Notes under the pieces: model-generated
What the model saw: only the letters and a program-made list of their open reading frames with translations
Databases searched by the model: none
Told to the model about the DNA's origin: nothing
Shown here: positions 11,391-23,900 of the stretch, in pieces
Position numbering within the stretch: the first letter of the stretch is position 1
Layout: each line of letters opens with the position of its first letter
Translations under genes and position numbers: made by a program
DNA from: Datura wrightii
Taxonomy: Eukaryota; Streptophyta; Magnoliopsida; Solanales; Solanaceae
Length of the DNA: 64,000 bases
Assembly (NCBI GenBank): GCA_035772735.1
Contig: JASDFA010000003.1
Span: 60,756,501-60,820,500 of the forward strand
Reading direction: 5' to 3'

Positions 11391-12435
11391 ATGGTTTATA
11401 GGTCTCACTATGTATAAGAGCAGAGTCTAGTAGAGTCTTCCGGATCAGTGCGGAGACATCCGTAACTTATCTCCGAGAGTATACCGGATATTAGTAAACT
11501 TCTATTCTTTGATTCTTTATCGTGCATTTTTTTAGCCTAATTCTTTAAATCTCTTCATTCCATTCTCTCATTGATGATGAGGACATGTTATTGAATTCAT
11601 GTGCTAATAGTTAATATGACATTGCACAGTATGGATCAAGAAAGAAGAGGTAGCTAGTTTGAGGGGTGTATGGCTAGATTTAGACAGTAGCTATGATTTG
11701 AAGCAGATTGTGTGAAGTTGTAATTTGAATTTTTTAGTTTGCTAATATTCGTAGAAGAATGCAAATGATGAGTGAAGAACTTTATGATCACCTTATCTTC
11801 TATGGTCAGTTATTTAATAATAGAAATAATACATATATGGCATAGCTAGTTTCGGGGAAAGAGTTGACGATTAGAAATTGTACGATTAGTAACATTAGTA
11901 AGTAATAAGTGTTGTGAATTTGAAGACTACAATTAAGAAGGTTTGACATAACAAGGTTGGGTTGCTCGAGTTATGATGAGAATAAAAATGTTTTGATAGA
12001 GATCAAATGTATACTATAATCTTATGTCATGAGTGTATCAATAAAGATTTGACATTCCAGTAATGAAATAAGTACATATACTATATTCTTAAAGAAGGCT
12101 TAAAGTTGTGGAGGACCAGTGGACCAGGTAAGAGGACAAGTTGTAAGGCATAAAAAAACAAGTGTTTCTTCTAATTAGGTTCGAAGTGGTATGATTTCTT
12201 TTGAGGTTCATACGAAGGGTGTTCCTTCTTTCTCATGAAGTAGAGATAAAACGAAGAGAATTTGAATGGTTTGAGTTTTACGATACACCAATCACAATAT
12301 TACAGTGCCTACTTCATAGAGCCACGGGGTGTCAAGATATTCTTTTATGAACTGGGGCTTATGAAAGGAAGAGTTGAATATGAGTGGGATAAGTTTCCCA
12401 TTATTATCGAATTTTATGAAAATATGCAATGCTGA

Positions 12436-14967
12436 TATTATACCTCGGAAATTCAAAAATCGGACCCGGAAGTGAATCAGGAGAAAAACAGAAAAAATAT
12501 TGCAGCAATTGCAGAACGGGTCACTTTACGACTCGTGAAGAGGCCAAACGAGTCGTCAAGTGACTCGTGGGGAAGGCCTGGGATAATGGAGGACTCGAGA
12601 TCCTCACAGGCGATGTAACGACTTGTGGTCAAACACCACGAGTCGTCAGGTCATGGGGTGTTCCTAGAAAAGGACAGTGAAGCTTATCCAGTGTACTTTA
12701 CGAATGGCACCCAACGACTTGTCATCATTCCTAACGACCCGTTAGGTGGGCCGTTACCAAGCCAGTGGAAATTTCTTGAGAGATGAGGCATTGTACTTGA
12801 TGGGTGAACCAACGGATCGTGAGCCCTAGTAACGAGTCGTCAGGTCATCCATTAGGACCCCATAACAGTTATTTTCAGCGATTTCAGTAAGGATTTTTCC
12901 GTAATTCCTAAGTTCTAAGGGTCTATACTACGTTGTCTTGAGCTCGTAATAGAGGGTTTTAAGCTGAGAAAGACCCATCTAGGCCATTTTCTTCATGCAT
13001 ACAAGGGTGAGAGCTTGAAAGGGAGAAAATGAGGAGAAATTCAAGGGTTTCAAGAGAAATCTCAGCTGGGTAATTAGGAAAAGATAAGATTCTTCAATCC
13101 CAGGTATACAAGGCTATGAGTGGGTGTTTTCTTCAACATCCATGCTCATTCCCTATTAATTTATGATTAATTTATGATGATCAAGTATGGGTTTTCATTC
13201 AAATTACATGATTCTTACATTTCTATTCATGGGTATGATTAATTGAGTTGATATTGATGATTTTATCGAGCTTGGGCGGATTCTCACTTAATTTCTCTTA
13301 CAAAAATTATTTTTTAAAAATTGAATCTAAAACGCCCATGTATGGGAAGTTTCTTATATGATGTGATGATGATGGAGTAGATGATGAAAAGTATGTTTTG
13401 GACCTTACCCATGATTTTTATGATGTTGTCAAAGAAGATTAAATAGACCCATGTGTAGTGAAGCTTTGGGTAATGCCCAATATTGAGTAAAATTGACGAT
13501 CTTCGAGAATTGACTATATTATTTCGTGTTGGAGTGAAATCTCCCAAATTAATGGGTTCAAGCATGATAAGGTTTTGGGCAAGGCCCTCATGTTGATGAT
13601 AATGAAATGATAGTTCTAAAGTAGCCTTACCACATGATTTTGGAGTGAAGCCTCCCACTATTCTTGAGCTTGTGGTATGTGTCATAGTAAAGCTTCTCAT
13701 ATGCATGAATTCATAATTGAGATGTATGTTGGCATTAAGCTTCATTTCACATAATGTTGAGTTTAAGTATGATTCTATTCTAAGCTTTTTCGAGATGACA
13801 TTGTTGAGCTTCATATTTCTATGATGTCAAATGCATGCATGATTTCATAATGAGCTTTGTCAATAGACAATGTTGAGCTTCGTTTCATACGATATTGAGT
13901 TTATGCATGACTTCATGTTGAGCATCGTCACTAGACGATGTTGAGCTTCATATTTATACGATTTAGAGCATTGCATGTTTTGGGAGAAGAGTCCAGCACC
14001 AGGCGGGCTAAGGGTCGACTACCTATTCCCCAGAACTACGCGCCAACGTAGGATTGATTATATTATATTATTGGGACCTCCCTTGTGAACTATTCCCGGC
14101 CTGATTGTCCCTTTGAGCTTGATATCGATATCATGGTATCATCCATCGCCCTGGCAAGGTTATGGACAGCTCTACCCACTTGAATATAATAGTTGGGACC
14201 ACGTAAGCTCTATCGTGGTATGTCGGTTAAGTGATGAGTCTCCCATTGTCTATATTATTTGAATTTGCACATCCATTACTCATGATGATTATCTTATGCA
14301 TGCATGTTGGGAAAGAAAGGTTTGACTCATTGTTCAGCTTTAATATAAATGTTATGATTTATCTTTGAGTCATTTGAGTCAGCCATGATGTTCTAAAGCC
14401 ATGCATGAGCACGTTATGATAAAGTTCGATTTCAGAAATAATGCATGTAGTCTTATACTTACTCTCAAGGTTTATTATATATGTATATGACTGGGTTTAG
14501 CTGATTTTATTATTAAAGCGGTTTTACTTACCTTGCATACTCGGTACATTCCACGTATTGACTGCATACCTTCTATGTTGCATCGTTTTATGATGCAGGA
14601 TAGGGTTCTCAGGTTCAGCCCCATTCGTAGCTGCCTATCAGAGTTAGCATTCTCTTTCTTGGTGAGTCCTCATCCTCCGAGGACTAGGCTTTCGGTTATT
14701 TTGAGTGTACTTTCAGTTTTAGTATTTTTGAGCTAGTTGGGGGTGTTGTCCCATCAGCTCGTCAGATTAGCTATTCAGACTTAGACATGTATACAGCTCA
14801 GATGTTTATTCTGTTGTTATGCTAAGTTAGATGCCCGCTGAGTTATATTTATGTTTCCTTACGTTTGTCGAATGAGGTAGTGAATGCTTATGCCATGGGT
14901 TGACTTGGGGTCTCTTGGGGTCTCTTATCCCGTGTCTACGATCCGGGTCCCCTCTCAGGTCGTGACA
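12436..14967 (+). mobile_element. Solo LTR D (Tekay type) with target duplication GCTGA
   Basis: The LTR starts TATTATACCTCGG (family TGTTATACCCCGG, with G-to-A at base 2) and ends GGTCGTGACA. GCTGA lies directly before it (12431-12435) and directly after it (14968-14972). No PBS or PPT adjoins it. The length of 2532 bases is that of a full LTR of the family at 4013 and 8026. This is the footprint of recombination between the two LTRs of one insertion. U3 holds the ACGACTCGT-type cluster (about 12525-12850). Confidence 0.9.
14542..14560 (+). other. Conserved LTR inverted repeat (solo LTR D)
   Basis: CGGTAC / ATTCCAC / GTATTG. The pairing is kept only if two G-U pairs are allowed. Confidence 0.4.
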
Positions 14968-17780
14968 GCTGATTCTTTAGTAAGGAGCATGTTTTCAAGT
15001 CTACTTGAGATGAATACGGGGATACATGACATTTTACGCCAGAGAGAGGTCGGTTTGCATAATGCATTCCAGTTACTCGACGTATAGAAATATGTAATAT
15101 GATCTAGGTATGACATTCTCAATGATTATGGTGTAGAAAAGTGGAGTTTCTAGTAGGCTTTCATGGAGCGAGACTAATGAAAATGGATTTGTCTTTAACA
15201 AGTGTGAAGGTCAATAATTTGAGGAGCTATACGATATTTCACTTATTTAGAAGAATGTAGATCGACATTGCATGCAGTTTTAAAGAACTAGAAAGTTTCT
15301 ACTATCACTACTGATACAACTCTATGGAGTAGGAGGACAGAAAGGAATAGTCGTATGATCTACTGAAAATGTTCTAGTCAGAAGTGATAAGACAAAAGGA
15401 GTATTTTTTCATAACTAATCATCGCTTATGACACTCGTGTGAGGTATCAGTTAATAAGGGCATTTAAAGTGGTGGATCAATGGTAGGAGTTAACAAGTTT
15501 GTGTTGTGAAGTGCATTTTAGAGATTTAATTGAGGCCACTAAGATTAGTTGAGGCCAAGAGAAGTGAATTAATGTTGGGGTAAGGAGCTTGTGGATAAGG
15601 GGATCTCTTAATGGATAGGCTTGCATGAAGCTATATGAGAATGTTAGTCGGCATATGCGTTTGGTGATTGGGAATTTTTCTGCAGATTTCAACCAACATG
15701 TTGGTGGTTTGAGGTATTATTTCGACATTGATAGGTACTTTATTTAGAAGACTTTGTGATAGGTTGTACCTATGATGCAACTACTTTTGAAGGTTTTTGG
15801 TTTAAAAGATTCAAGTAAGATAGGAAAGACTTTCAGATGCCTAAGATTTGTAGTTTATTACAACTCTTATAATTGGCTCAACTTTTATACAAAAACTTAT
15901 GGTATTTTGAAACACCCCTCGAGTAGATTTGAAAGATTTTTAGTTTATAAAGGTAAATATGATTGAAAATAGAATCTGATATTTGGGAGAAAATAAGGAT
16001 TAGGATATCTGTTTTGATTTAAAAGGTTAGGGGTTCATCTTAAGAAAAAAGAGGGGATTAAATTCAGAACAACGTGATTACTTAGGTCTTGTTTAGATTG
16101 TAGAGATATTATCATGTATTAATCAGATAAGGTGTATTGTTGAGTATGCTTGGAGGAAAAATTGTATGAACATTTTAACTAGGGGTTGTCGTAAGTTCCA
16201 TGGTGGGTTTGAGTTTCATAACTGGTGAGGTTCAGATGATTGACATGATAAGATCAATTGGAAGATGAAAGAGAGTTATCTATATGGTTTGGATCAGAAA
16301 TCAGGATTTTCTACGTTAGACTATATTTGTGATAGTTGAAGGATTGGTAAGATAAGAATAGAAAAAATCAATTATGGATGACGTAGGAGAACTTGTGAAA
16401 AAGAAAAAAATGAAAAAAAAAAGAAACATGAATTGCTATAAGTTTTACTTTTAGGAATTGTTAAAGGTGTAACTAGGTGTTGCTCTTAGTGATTTGTGAT
16501 TCAGAGGTATGGGGTATGAGGCTACACACCTTATGTCGAAGAGTCTAGAGTGATAAATATGTTAAGGATAAGCACAAGAGGTTCACATATTTGGTAGTTT
16601 GATGTATTCAAATCCCATGAAGTTCTACATAATTGTCTAATTAGTATGACTTGAGAAATGTGAACAAAGAAGATATCAAATATAGATCCTTGATCCGAAG
16701 TTGATGATTTTGTCGATTTCAGCCTTTGAGTTTAGGAACGACAGCACAAGGTAGAACATTCATGAGTGAAAGATGGAATAGGTTAGCACAAACATATAAA
16801 GAACTAAGTGGTGATTTGCTTAAGAGTTGGGATCAGTTTGGGTAACTGTTGGCAATATAGGGATAATCATCTATTTTACAGTGGGTCAGATTGTTCATAC
16901 TATGCCAGGTGGCTTACAGATGTACTATCAGAAGACTTACAGTTATGCAGGTTTATTGAGAATTTCGTGTAGAATCGATATTACCTTGTCGATGGATACT
17001 ACACTGCAATTACAAGGAGTTACATAGATAGTTGATGGCGTATTGGGAATATATGAATAGATATGGAAAGCCTTTCGGAGATCAGTTTTTTTCTATATAT
17101 TTTGGCTTGAGGATAGAATTTTTAGAATAGTGGATGAAGCATACCATTTGAAGATTTGTATGCAAGTAGATATCAGTTTCTAACTCAGTTGCTTCAGCTT
17201 AACGAAACAAAACTATCAGACTTGGAATTAGCGCAATTGGCCTTGGATAAGGCCAGTTTCTGACAGAAATACTTACAATTGGCTCAGAATAGGCAAAGAC
17301 CCTTTTATGGCAGAAGAGAATCAAGACTTAAACATGTGGTGTGCGACAATGTGTTTTTTAAGGGTTCTTGGTACTAATAATGGCTCTAGAGGATGTGAAA
17401 GAATGATTAGCAGAATCAAAGTATTTTAGTACAGAGTCGGTAATGGATTTCGGCATAGTAATCGGATTATGGTGACTACGATGCATGTTGATGACTCAAT
17501 TACATTCAGAATTATGATTATGATTTTAAATTAGGTATTTTATGCAGAGACAGTTCAAATATATGAAAATTAGTTGTTTTTAGAAGTTTTGATATTGAAA
17601 TAAGGAGATATAGTCTTATAGGCTAAAACAAAAAGAAGATTTGACTGTTAGGGTGAATAAGCAGAACTACAAATGTAATTTTTTTCTTGAGAGATCATGC
17701 ATGAGGCCTACCATGGGTATTTATAGCTCCTGGACAATATTAGTACTTTTTCTAGCCCGTGCGAGGACGAACAGATGTTT

Positions 17781-17790
17781 AAGTGGTGGA
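17781..17790 (+). other. Polypurine tract of element E
   Basis: AAGTGGTGGA, a decayed form of AAGTGGGGGA, lies 3 bases before the LTR start TGAAACGACCC. Confidence 0.6.
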
Positions 17791-17793
17791 TGA

Positions 17794-19783
17794 TGAAACG
17801 ACCCACATGGTCATTTTATGATTTTTAACCCATTTTCCCAGTATGAACCTTTTCGTAGCTTTATTATGTTTTTTGTGACTTGCGGGAGTGGGTGCCATGA
17901 TTTTTGAGGTGATCGAATAAAGATTGGATGGGATTTTCAGTTTTGAAGGTTTAAATTTGAGGGGTTTGACCAAAGACAACATTTCAGGTTAATGAGCTTG
18001 GATTCAGCTTTTGAAAGCTCCGTTAGTTCTAAATGGTGATTTATGATTTAGTTAGATGGTTTGCATGAATTATGAGGTATTTGGGAGTGATTTGAGTCTT
18101 TGGTTGAATTTTTGAGTTTTAAGAAAGTTAAGTTTGACCATAGTCAACTTTCGATTAAAACGACCTCATATCGGTGATTTGATGATTCCAACAGATCTTA
18201 TATTTATATTTTATGATTGATTTGCATATTTGATTTGTGTTTGGGAGGTTCTGGATGAGTTTCGAACACTCGAATTGCATTCTTGTAGAATTTGAAGTTA
18301 AGAGTTGAACTCAGTCAAATTATTGACTAAATGAGCTCAGGTTAAGGATTTGAAAGTTCCAACAAGTTTGTAAGATTTATTTGGACTTGTCCGCAAATTT
18401 TAATTTAATTCTGATGAGTTTCGGATGGATTTGTACGTTCTATGTGTTTTAGCATGGTTTAAGCATAAAATGTGATAATTTAGAGGTCCTTTTTTAGTTC
18501 TAGAGATTAAAAAACTATTTCGTGATTTTTAAAATTCTTTGCATGAATTATAGGAGTGATATAAAAAGTTTGATGCAATTTCGATAAGTCAAGATCTGGT
18601 TTTTATCGCAAAAGATAAAATAATTTCTAAATGAGTAAAAATAACATTTGATTGGGTAAATGAGCACTAATTAGAGTTTTGATTAAACGAGTATGTCCAT
18701 GTCATTATTTAGAAATTATAGGAAAAAAAATTATCGCATTTCGAGTTCATATGATGAAGTTACGATTATTTTAGTGAAAATAAATGTTGTTGGAGCAAAA
18801 GGATCTGATGCATGCCTTTAGCGACCAGATATGTGATTATTGGTGATGGAAAAACTTTTTAACGACCAGATTTGTTTATTTTGCCTCGCAGTGTATTAAA
18901 TAGCAATTTTTGAGTATTTTCTTCATATCTTGAGTTCTAGAGTTCCGTTTGAGGCGATTTTTATGGCGTTTTTATCGTAAAAGTGAGAGGGTAAGTATTT
19001 GACCTTTACTTTAGTATTTAAAATTGATTATAATCATTTATTAGTGTCTTAATCCACATAATTGGATAAAAAATTGAGATTAAGCCTAGGGTTCTTAAAA
19101 TAAGAATTCTTGATTTGGGGTCGAATAGCGATCCATTTTAGTTGAAATTCGATGTATGAGTTTGTTTCATTATGGGTAAACATAATCTGAAAGAAAATTT
19201 CAGATTCCTCTTCGAAGCCCGGAGTAACTTTTTGACCCATATTTTCGAGCCGAAAATAAATATAGCAATATAGGTGTCATTGAATTCGTATTCTCATGGA
19301 GATTATATATTTGAATAGATTTTGACAATTTGAGAGCGTTACAAAAGGGTAAATCAATAATTTGATGCTTAGGCTTCGGTTTGAGGTAAGTAGAGATTTC
19401 TTGATTCTTTGAGGTATTAGTTTTGATATATTAAATAAATTTAATGGTAATGAGTAATAAGGGGGTCGTATAAATGAGATGACGACATTTATATGAGTAC
19501 TGGTGTCATGATATGGATAAATTTACATTAAATTGATTTATATATTGATGATATTTCACAACTTGTGATGCAGTTGATATACTGAAACTTATGCACTACG
19601 TGATACTTGATTGTGACTTGAAGATCCTTAATTGTGCAGTTGGTTGATGAACTTTTGTTATTCATACATACTCATACCGTTCTTATTTTTGTACGATGAT
19701 TATTGACTAATAGTGCCCATTGAGTTATTTTATGAAAATTCATACGCTCGTGATGCCGATAAAAAATAATTTCGATGTGTGTT
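17794..19783 (+). repeat. LTR H, left part (interrupted at 19784)
   Basis: It starts TGAAACGACCCACATGG after a PPT and continues past the 10.4-kb insertion at 30224-31262, giving an LTR of about 3.0 kb. It is AT-rich and non-coding. Its last ~65 bases are degenerate units of the 32-bp repeat that resumes at 30220. The right part is homologous to LTR E. Confidence 0.72.
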
Positions 19784-19854
19784 TGTTATACCCCGTAAGA
19801 TTTCCGACACCTAGATGGCCTATTCACACGTTGGTTAAGCATATTTGAAAGCCA

Positions 19855-20018
19855 CACGTGCTAGAGAAAAGCCCGGGAAAGGATCGGATGGGTAACCGGT
19901 CGAACCATCGCGGAAGGAGCCGAGGCAGAGCCCCTCCGCGATGGCAACGTGTCACTGAGGTGGAGCCTCCGCGTTGGCTCCGTGACACGTTGGGCCTGTC
20001 CAGGCTCAAGTATATAAA
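19855..20018 (+). promoter_or_regulatory. U3 promoter of element M: G-box, two GC-rich hairpins, TATA box
   Basis: CACGTG lies at 19855-19860. Stem CCATCGCGGA (19905-19914) pairs perfectly with TCCGCGATGG (19935-19944). Immediately after, CAACGTGTCACTGAG (19945-19959) pairs with CTCCGTGACACGTTG (19978-19992) with one mismatch. TATATAAA is at 20011-20018. In the 3' LTR the second stem is perfect (27763-27777 with 27796-27810) but the G-box has become CACATG. Element transcription would start about 30 bases after the TATA box. Confidence 0.65.
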
Positions 20019-21160
20019 GCCCCACTTCAGTTTAATTCCATTTAACTCAATATAATTTCCAGAAAATTCGTAGAAACAGAGAGGGGCGAAGGAGGTTAAC
20101 ATATAATTGTTCGATTACGCTGCCAAACGTAGTCTAAATCCAAATTAACTCCAGGTACCGAGGTAGCAGAAGGGAGCATTCCTACGGATTTAGTTTCGCA
20201 AAATTCAGCCGATAAATCATCGAGCTACCGGACTAAGGTAAGTGGAATTGCTCCAAACTAATATCTATGTGTTCCTAGCTGTGAATTGCATACTTCTCCC
20301 TTCTGGACTTCTGGAAAATAGCAAGTTTTCGACCGTCTTTCAATAAGCCTAAGTTTACGCTATATTATGTCGAAAGTGACGCCGTCCTTCAGAATAGTGT
20401 TGTATTTAGTACTAATTGACGTGTTTATGAATGCAGTTGGGAGATTTAGTTGGAATACTGACCGAGCCTCGTCCGACAGTCGGATAACTCGAGGTTAAGG
20501 TATGTGAAGTTGTTCTTCGGCAAGTTAGTAAGTCTTAACTTGGTAAATCATAGTAAACTCCATATTTGAAAATCTCAGAGTTGAATGTTGAGAATTAGGT
20601 AAGTCTAATAGATTTTGAGTTGTGTTGTCGTATCATATTCAGTCCGAAAGTTAGTAAAGCATGCGCCAAAGGGCGAGTTAGCATTCCAGATTCAGTATAG
20701 CTTATTGTATGATTAGCAAGCATGTTGTAGAATAAAAAGAGACAGATTTTCAGAATAAAGTTAGTAAAGTAAAATTAGATAGACAGACAGTTTTATTGGC
20801 TACATATTATCCATTCAGACAGATAGTACCCTGGCTACAGATTAGCCAACAGTTAAAGAAGGATCTTAGAATCAGTAAAATCAGTAAAGAATCAGTTTAG
20901 TACAGAAACATATTAGAATAAGAAATCAGATTTCAGATAGTCTTTTTCAGTTATACAAGCTTGATATTTATATGTGCTATTTGTTTGTTGAGACTTGATG
21001 CAACGTGAGGGCAGCTTATTGAGCGTCATCGCCGCCCCTGGGTTGGTAATCGTGTCGCCCACTGAGCGGGTGGGTTTTACGTCACTCCAAGGGGTGGCAT
21101 GCCGTCCCCAGCTTGGACGAAGATGGGATGAAGCTTTCCCCAAAGCAGTCTGATCAGCAT

Positions 21161-21340
21161 TACAGGTGCAGCTCCGGTTTCAGATAGCCCTGTTGAGTTT
21201 TGTGTCCAGGGAACCAGACCCTATCTGTTACTGTCTGTACATTCAGTTATTATAGGTGTAGCTCCGGTTTCAGGTAGCCCCGTTGAGTTGTGTCCGGGGA
21301 TCCAGACCCTATCTGTTACTGTCTACACAGGAGTCCTCCG
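21161..21340 (+). repeat. 90-base tandem duplication in R/U5 of element M
   Basis: The block TACAGGTGCAGCTCCGGTTT (21161) recurs as TATAGGTGTAGCTCCGGTTT (21251), and each is followed by CCAGACCCTATCTGTTACTG. The same pair is in the 3' LTR from 28983 and 29073, so it predates the insertion. Confidence 0.8.
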
Positions 21341-21740
21341 GACCCAGACACGGTTGCTTAGATCGGAGGCCATGGCCCGAGCCGGAGACCCAGGGGGCCG
21401 GTAGAGGAGCTCTGAAGTGAGCAGATGAGTGGAGTGACTTATTTTTGGCTGGTTTTGACCCGGGTAGGGGTATATACATTGTTTGCTTGTTTGGCGCCAT
21501 CCGGCTTATGGGGGTTGGTATTGGCTCTTGCTTGCTAAATGTATATGTATTTGTGTGCTTTATATATATATTAGCTAATAGACAGCAGGCCGCCGTGACT
21601 ACAGACACGCTCCTGCCTATCAGTGCAAAAAGGTTTGATCTAGTTCCTATCAGCCCTTCAGATTCAGTTATCTTCTGCTCAAAGACTTGTTAGTTATGTT
21701 ATCTGTATTCAGTTGTATTATTTCAATTGCTTTGCATACT

Positions 21741-21757
21741 CGGTACCAGTGGTACTG
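21741..21757 (+). other. Conserved LTR inverted repeat (M, 5' LTR)
   Basis: CGGTACC, loop AGT, GGTACTG. One G-U pair; the 3' LTR copy (29563-29579) has a G-C pair there. Confidence 0.5.
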
Positions 21758-22399
21758 ACGCCCAGTGGGGCACTGCATTACTTGCCTGCAGGTACTCATA
21801 GACGAGGAGGCAATCCCTCGTGATCCTAGCCAGCGCAGAGTCATCAGCTCCTGTCATTCGGAGCTTGATATTTCAGAGGTTTATATCATTTCCTTTTGTT
21901 GTGCAGTATGGGTAGGCCGGGGCCCTGTCCCGACCATCTTATCAGTATTCTTAGAGGCTTGCAGTCTGTATATATTTCCCTGTGGTCAGCTGAGCCGGTC
22001 GTGTGAGGCCGTACAGTTTGTTATAGCTGTTTAGCATTTCAGTTTATGTTGGTCGCGTGGGGCCCTAGGTTGATAGTAGTGGTGACCTTGCCGGTCACGT
22101 AGTTATCCAGTATTTCATTGTTGAGTTACAGATAACTAGACAGCATGGTGGCCTTGTCGGCCCGCATAAGCTCCCTTATATTGATATGTTTCTGGTTAGC
22201 TGTTAGTACAGGTACAGGTGGCTATAGGCCCAATTGGCCGGAGGCTGTGTTTACAGCCGTTATATAGCCCTTTGTTTCCAGAAATCTGAGTTAGAGCCAG
22301 CCAGACACCAGATGTGCTCAGGCTCAGTAGTCTAGCAGTCCAGGTCCTAGTAGGGCACCAGGTGCCAGTCATACCCCCTAAGGCGGGGCGTGACAAACT

Positions 22400-22412
22400 T
22401 GGTATCAGAGCC
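22400..22412 (+). other. Primer binding site of element M
   Basis: TGGTATCAGAGCC, 4 bases past the LTR end. Initiator-Met tRNA type. Confidence 0.9.
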
Positions 22413-22610
22413 GGTCGTGTCCCAGGGAGTCTGCAAGCCGTGCTAAGTAGAGTCTTGTCTATGGATGTGTTGTGCACCACATACTATAGGCAGGAGGCTG
22501 CGAGGCATGATAGGATGGTCACTCTTCTTTCATACTCAATCATGCCATAGCACAGTACAGTATAGGGTCGAGTTCCTAAAATTTATCGTATCCTTTGTCT
22601 ACAGATAAGA

Positions 22611-23900
22611 ATGGCAGATCAGCGACACCCTGCCATAGGTAGGAGATTAGACACAGCAGCAGGAGAAGGCACCAGCAGGATGCCTCAGCTTCAGTTAGAG
22701 TCAGCCCGATCTGAGGGCGATATAGAGGCTTCATCACAACCCTCTCAGCAGTCCCCCTCACATCAGGAGTCGTTGGGCACTACACCACCCCCGATAGCTC
22801 CTGTGCCTTCGCCATCAAATCAGGAGGTTCGTAGTGCTGTAGTTATGTTGGCACAAATGATGGCCACACAGCGCCAGTCAGTTCCGCCTATAGAAGCAGA
22901 GCCTTCAGGTGGGTCGGGTAGTTCCAGGGTCAGGGAATTTTTGGCACTAGGTCCTCCACAGTTCACTGGGTCAGATTAGGCAGAGGACCCTCAGGACTTT
23001 CTAGCTCAGATGCAGAGAATATTCCGAGTTATGCATGTGACCCCTTCAGAGTCTGTTGAGCTGGCAGTGTTCCGGTTACGAGATATAGCTATATTGTGGT
23101 ACGAGAGTTGGGAAAGGTCCCGAGGGAGAGATGTTACCCCTCCGACCTGGACCAGTTTCTGCATCTAGAGCAGGGGGCGAGGAGTGTACGCGAGTATGCT
23201 TTACAGTTTGACTCCTTAGCCCGTTATGCTCCAGCATTTGTTGATACTATGCCAGCCAGAGTTCACAGATTTATTATGGGTCTAAACCCGGAATATACTG
23301 AGGTGTGTATGACGGCTACGTTACGAGAGGATATGGATATCGCCCAAGTACAGGCTTTTGCTCAGACCATAGAGGGTCTTAGACAGCGGCAACAGAGTAG
23401 TAGACAGACTAGTCAGGAACAGCGCCACAGAGACAGACCAGATGACATACAAAGGGAAGTTCATAGGGGACCCAAGCCTTGACTATCGGATAGACCCCAT
23501 AGACCCCCACCTCCACCACAGCAGCAGCAGCGAGGTAGATATGTGCGACGAGGGCAGTCAGAGCCCAGTGGCAGTTCCAGAACAGTAGAGTTCCCGCAGC
23601 AGAGAAGGAGAGAGCAGAGCAGATTTACATCCCCACCCTGCCCTAATTGCGGCCGACCTCACACCGGAGCTTGTAGATATGGCTCCACTGGGTGTTATAT
23701 TTGTGGACAGGAGGGGCATCGGATGAGAGATTGTTCGACCAGAGGTCAGGGGAGTAGAGACAGTCAAGACAGGGGATGCGTAGGGCCACGAGCCCCAGCA
23801 GCCTCAGCAGGGCGTGGACCTTCAGGTTCAGTAGGCAGAGGTCGAGGTAGGTCAGGAGCTTCTAGTTCAGGTACGGGTTCAAGTCGTACTTATGCACTAC
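22611..23900 (+). pseudogene. Broken gag of element M with zinc knuckle
   Basis: It starts at an ATG after CAGATAAGA, about 200 bases downstream of the PBS. A Gln/Ser/Pro-rich N-terminus leads into the capsid-like domain (EFLALGPPQF near 22945; DPQDF; ELAVFRLRD near 23060). Frame is lost near 23150, where the expected capsid segment before FLHLEQG is short by some tens of bases. Further on are the capsid C-terminus (MDIAQVQAFAQ), a stop near 23480 and a CCHC knuckle CYICGQEGHRMRDC at 23693-23734, preceded by CPNCGRPHTGAC. Stops also fall near 22977. Gag would build the particle and bind element RNA; this copy cannot make a full chain. Confidence 0.88.

Larger units (their letters stand above)
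11391..17793 (+). pseudogene. Degenerate internal region of element E (gag-pol traces)
   Basis: About 3.9 kb of original sequence, interrupted by the solo LTR at 12436-14967. No frame stays open beyond about 70 codons. A leader follows the PBS; 11630-11830 may be decayed gag. An integrase-like stretch is near 16900-17000 (HTMPGGLQMYY, resembling the HPGxxKMY block), and the end of integrase is near 17235-17330 (LAQNRQ, as in the LxxAQSRQKSYAD block). The end carries GCGAGGACGAACAGATG and AAGTGGTGGA, the usual run-up to the 3' LTR. The family is probably Tekay-like but the match is weak. Too decayed for expression. Confidence 0.5.
19784..22395 (+). repeat. 5' LTR of element M (2612 bases)
   Basis: TGTTATACCCCGTAAG at the start, GGGGCGTGACA at the end. 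U3 is short (about 230 bases to the TATA box), so nearly 90% of the LTR is R and U5. Short open frames on both strands of U3 recur in the 3' LTR, but they follow the LTR duplication and match no known protein. Confidence 0.95.

Noticed and set aside
15000..17100. Possible host gene exons between the solo LTR and LTR H
   Set aside because: Faint integrase-like fragments and the PPT at the end fit a decayed retroelement body better. No splice-bounded frame is seen.
19858..20102. Overlapping frames on both strands of the M U3, repeated in the 3' LTR (27549-27920)
   Set aside because: They are produced by the GC-rich inverted repeats of U3 and lie across the promoter.
22200..22480. Dense GC region at the LTR end considered as a tRNA or structured RNA gene
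   Set aside because: It contains the PBS, which resembles a tRNA end only because it is complementary to one. There is no cloverleaf.
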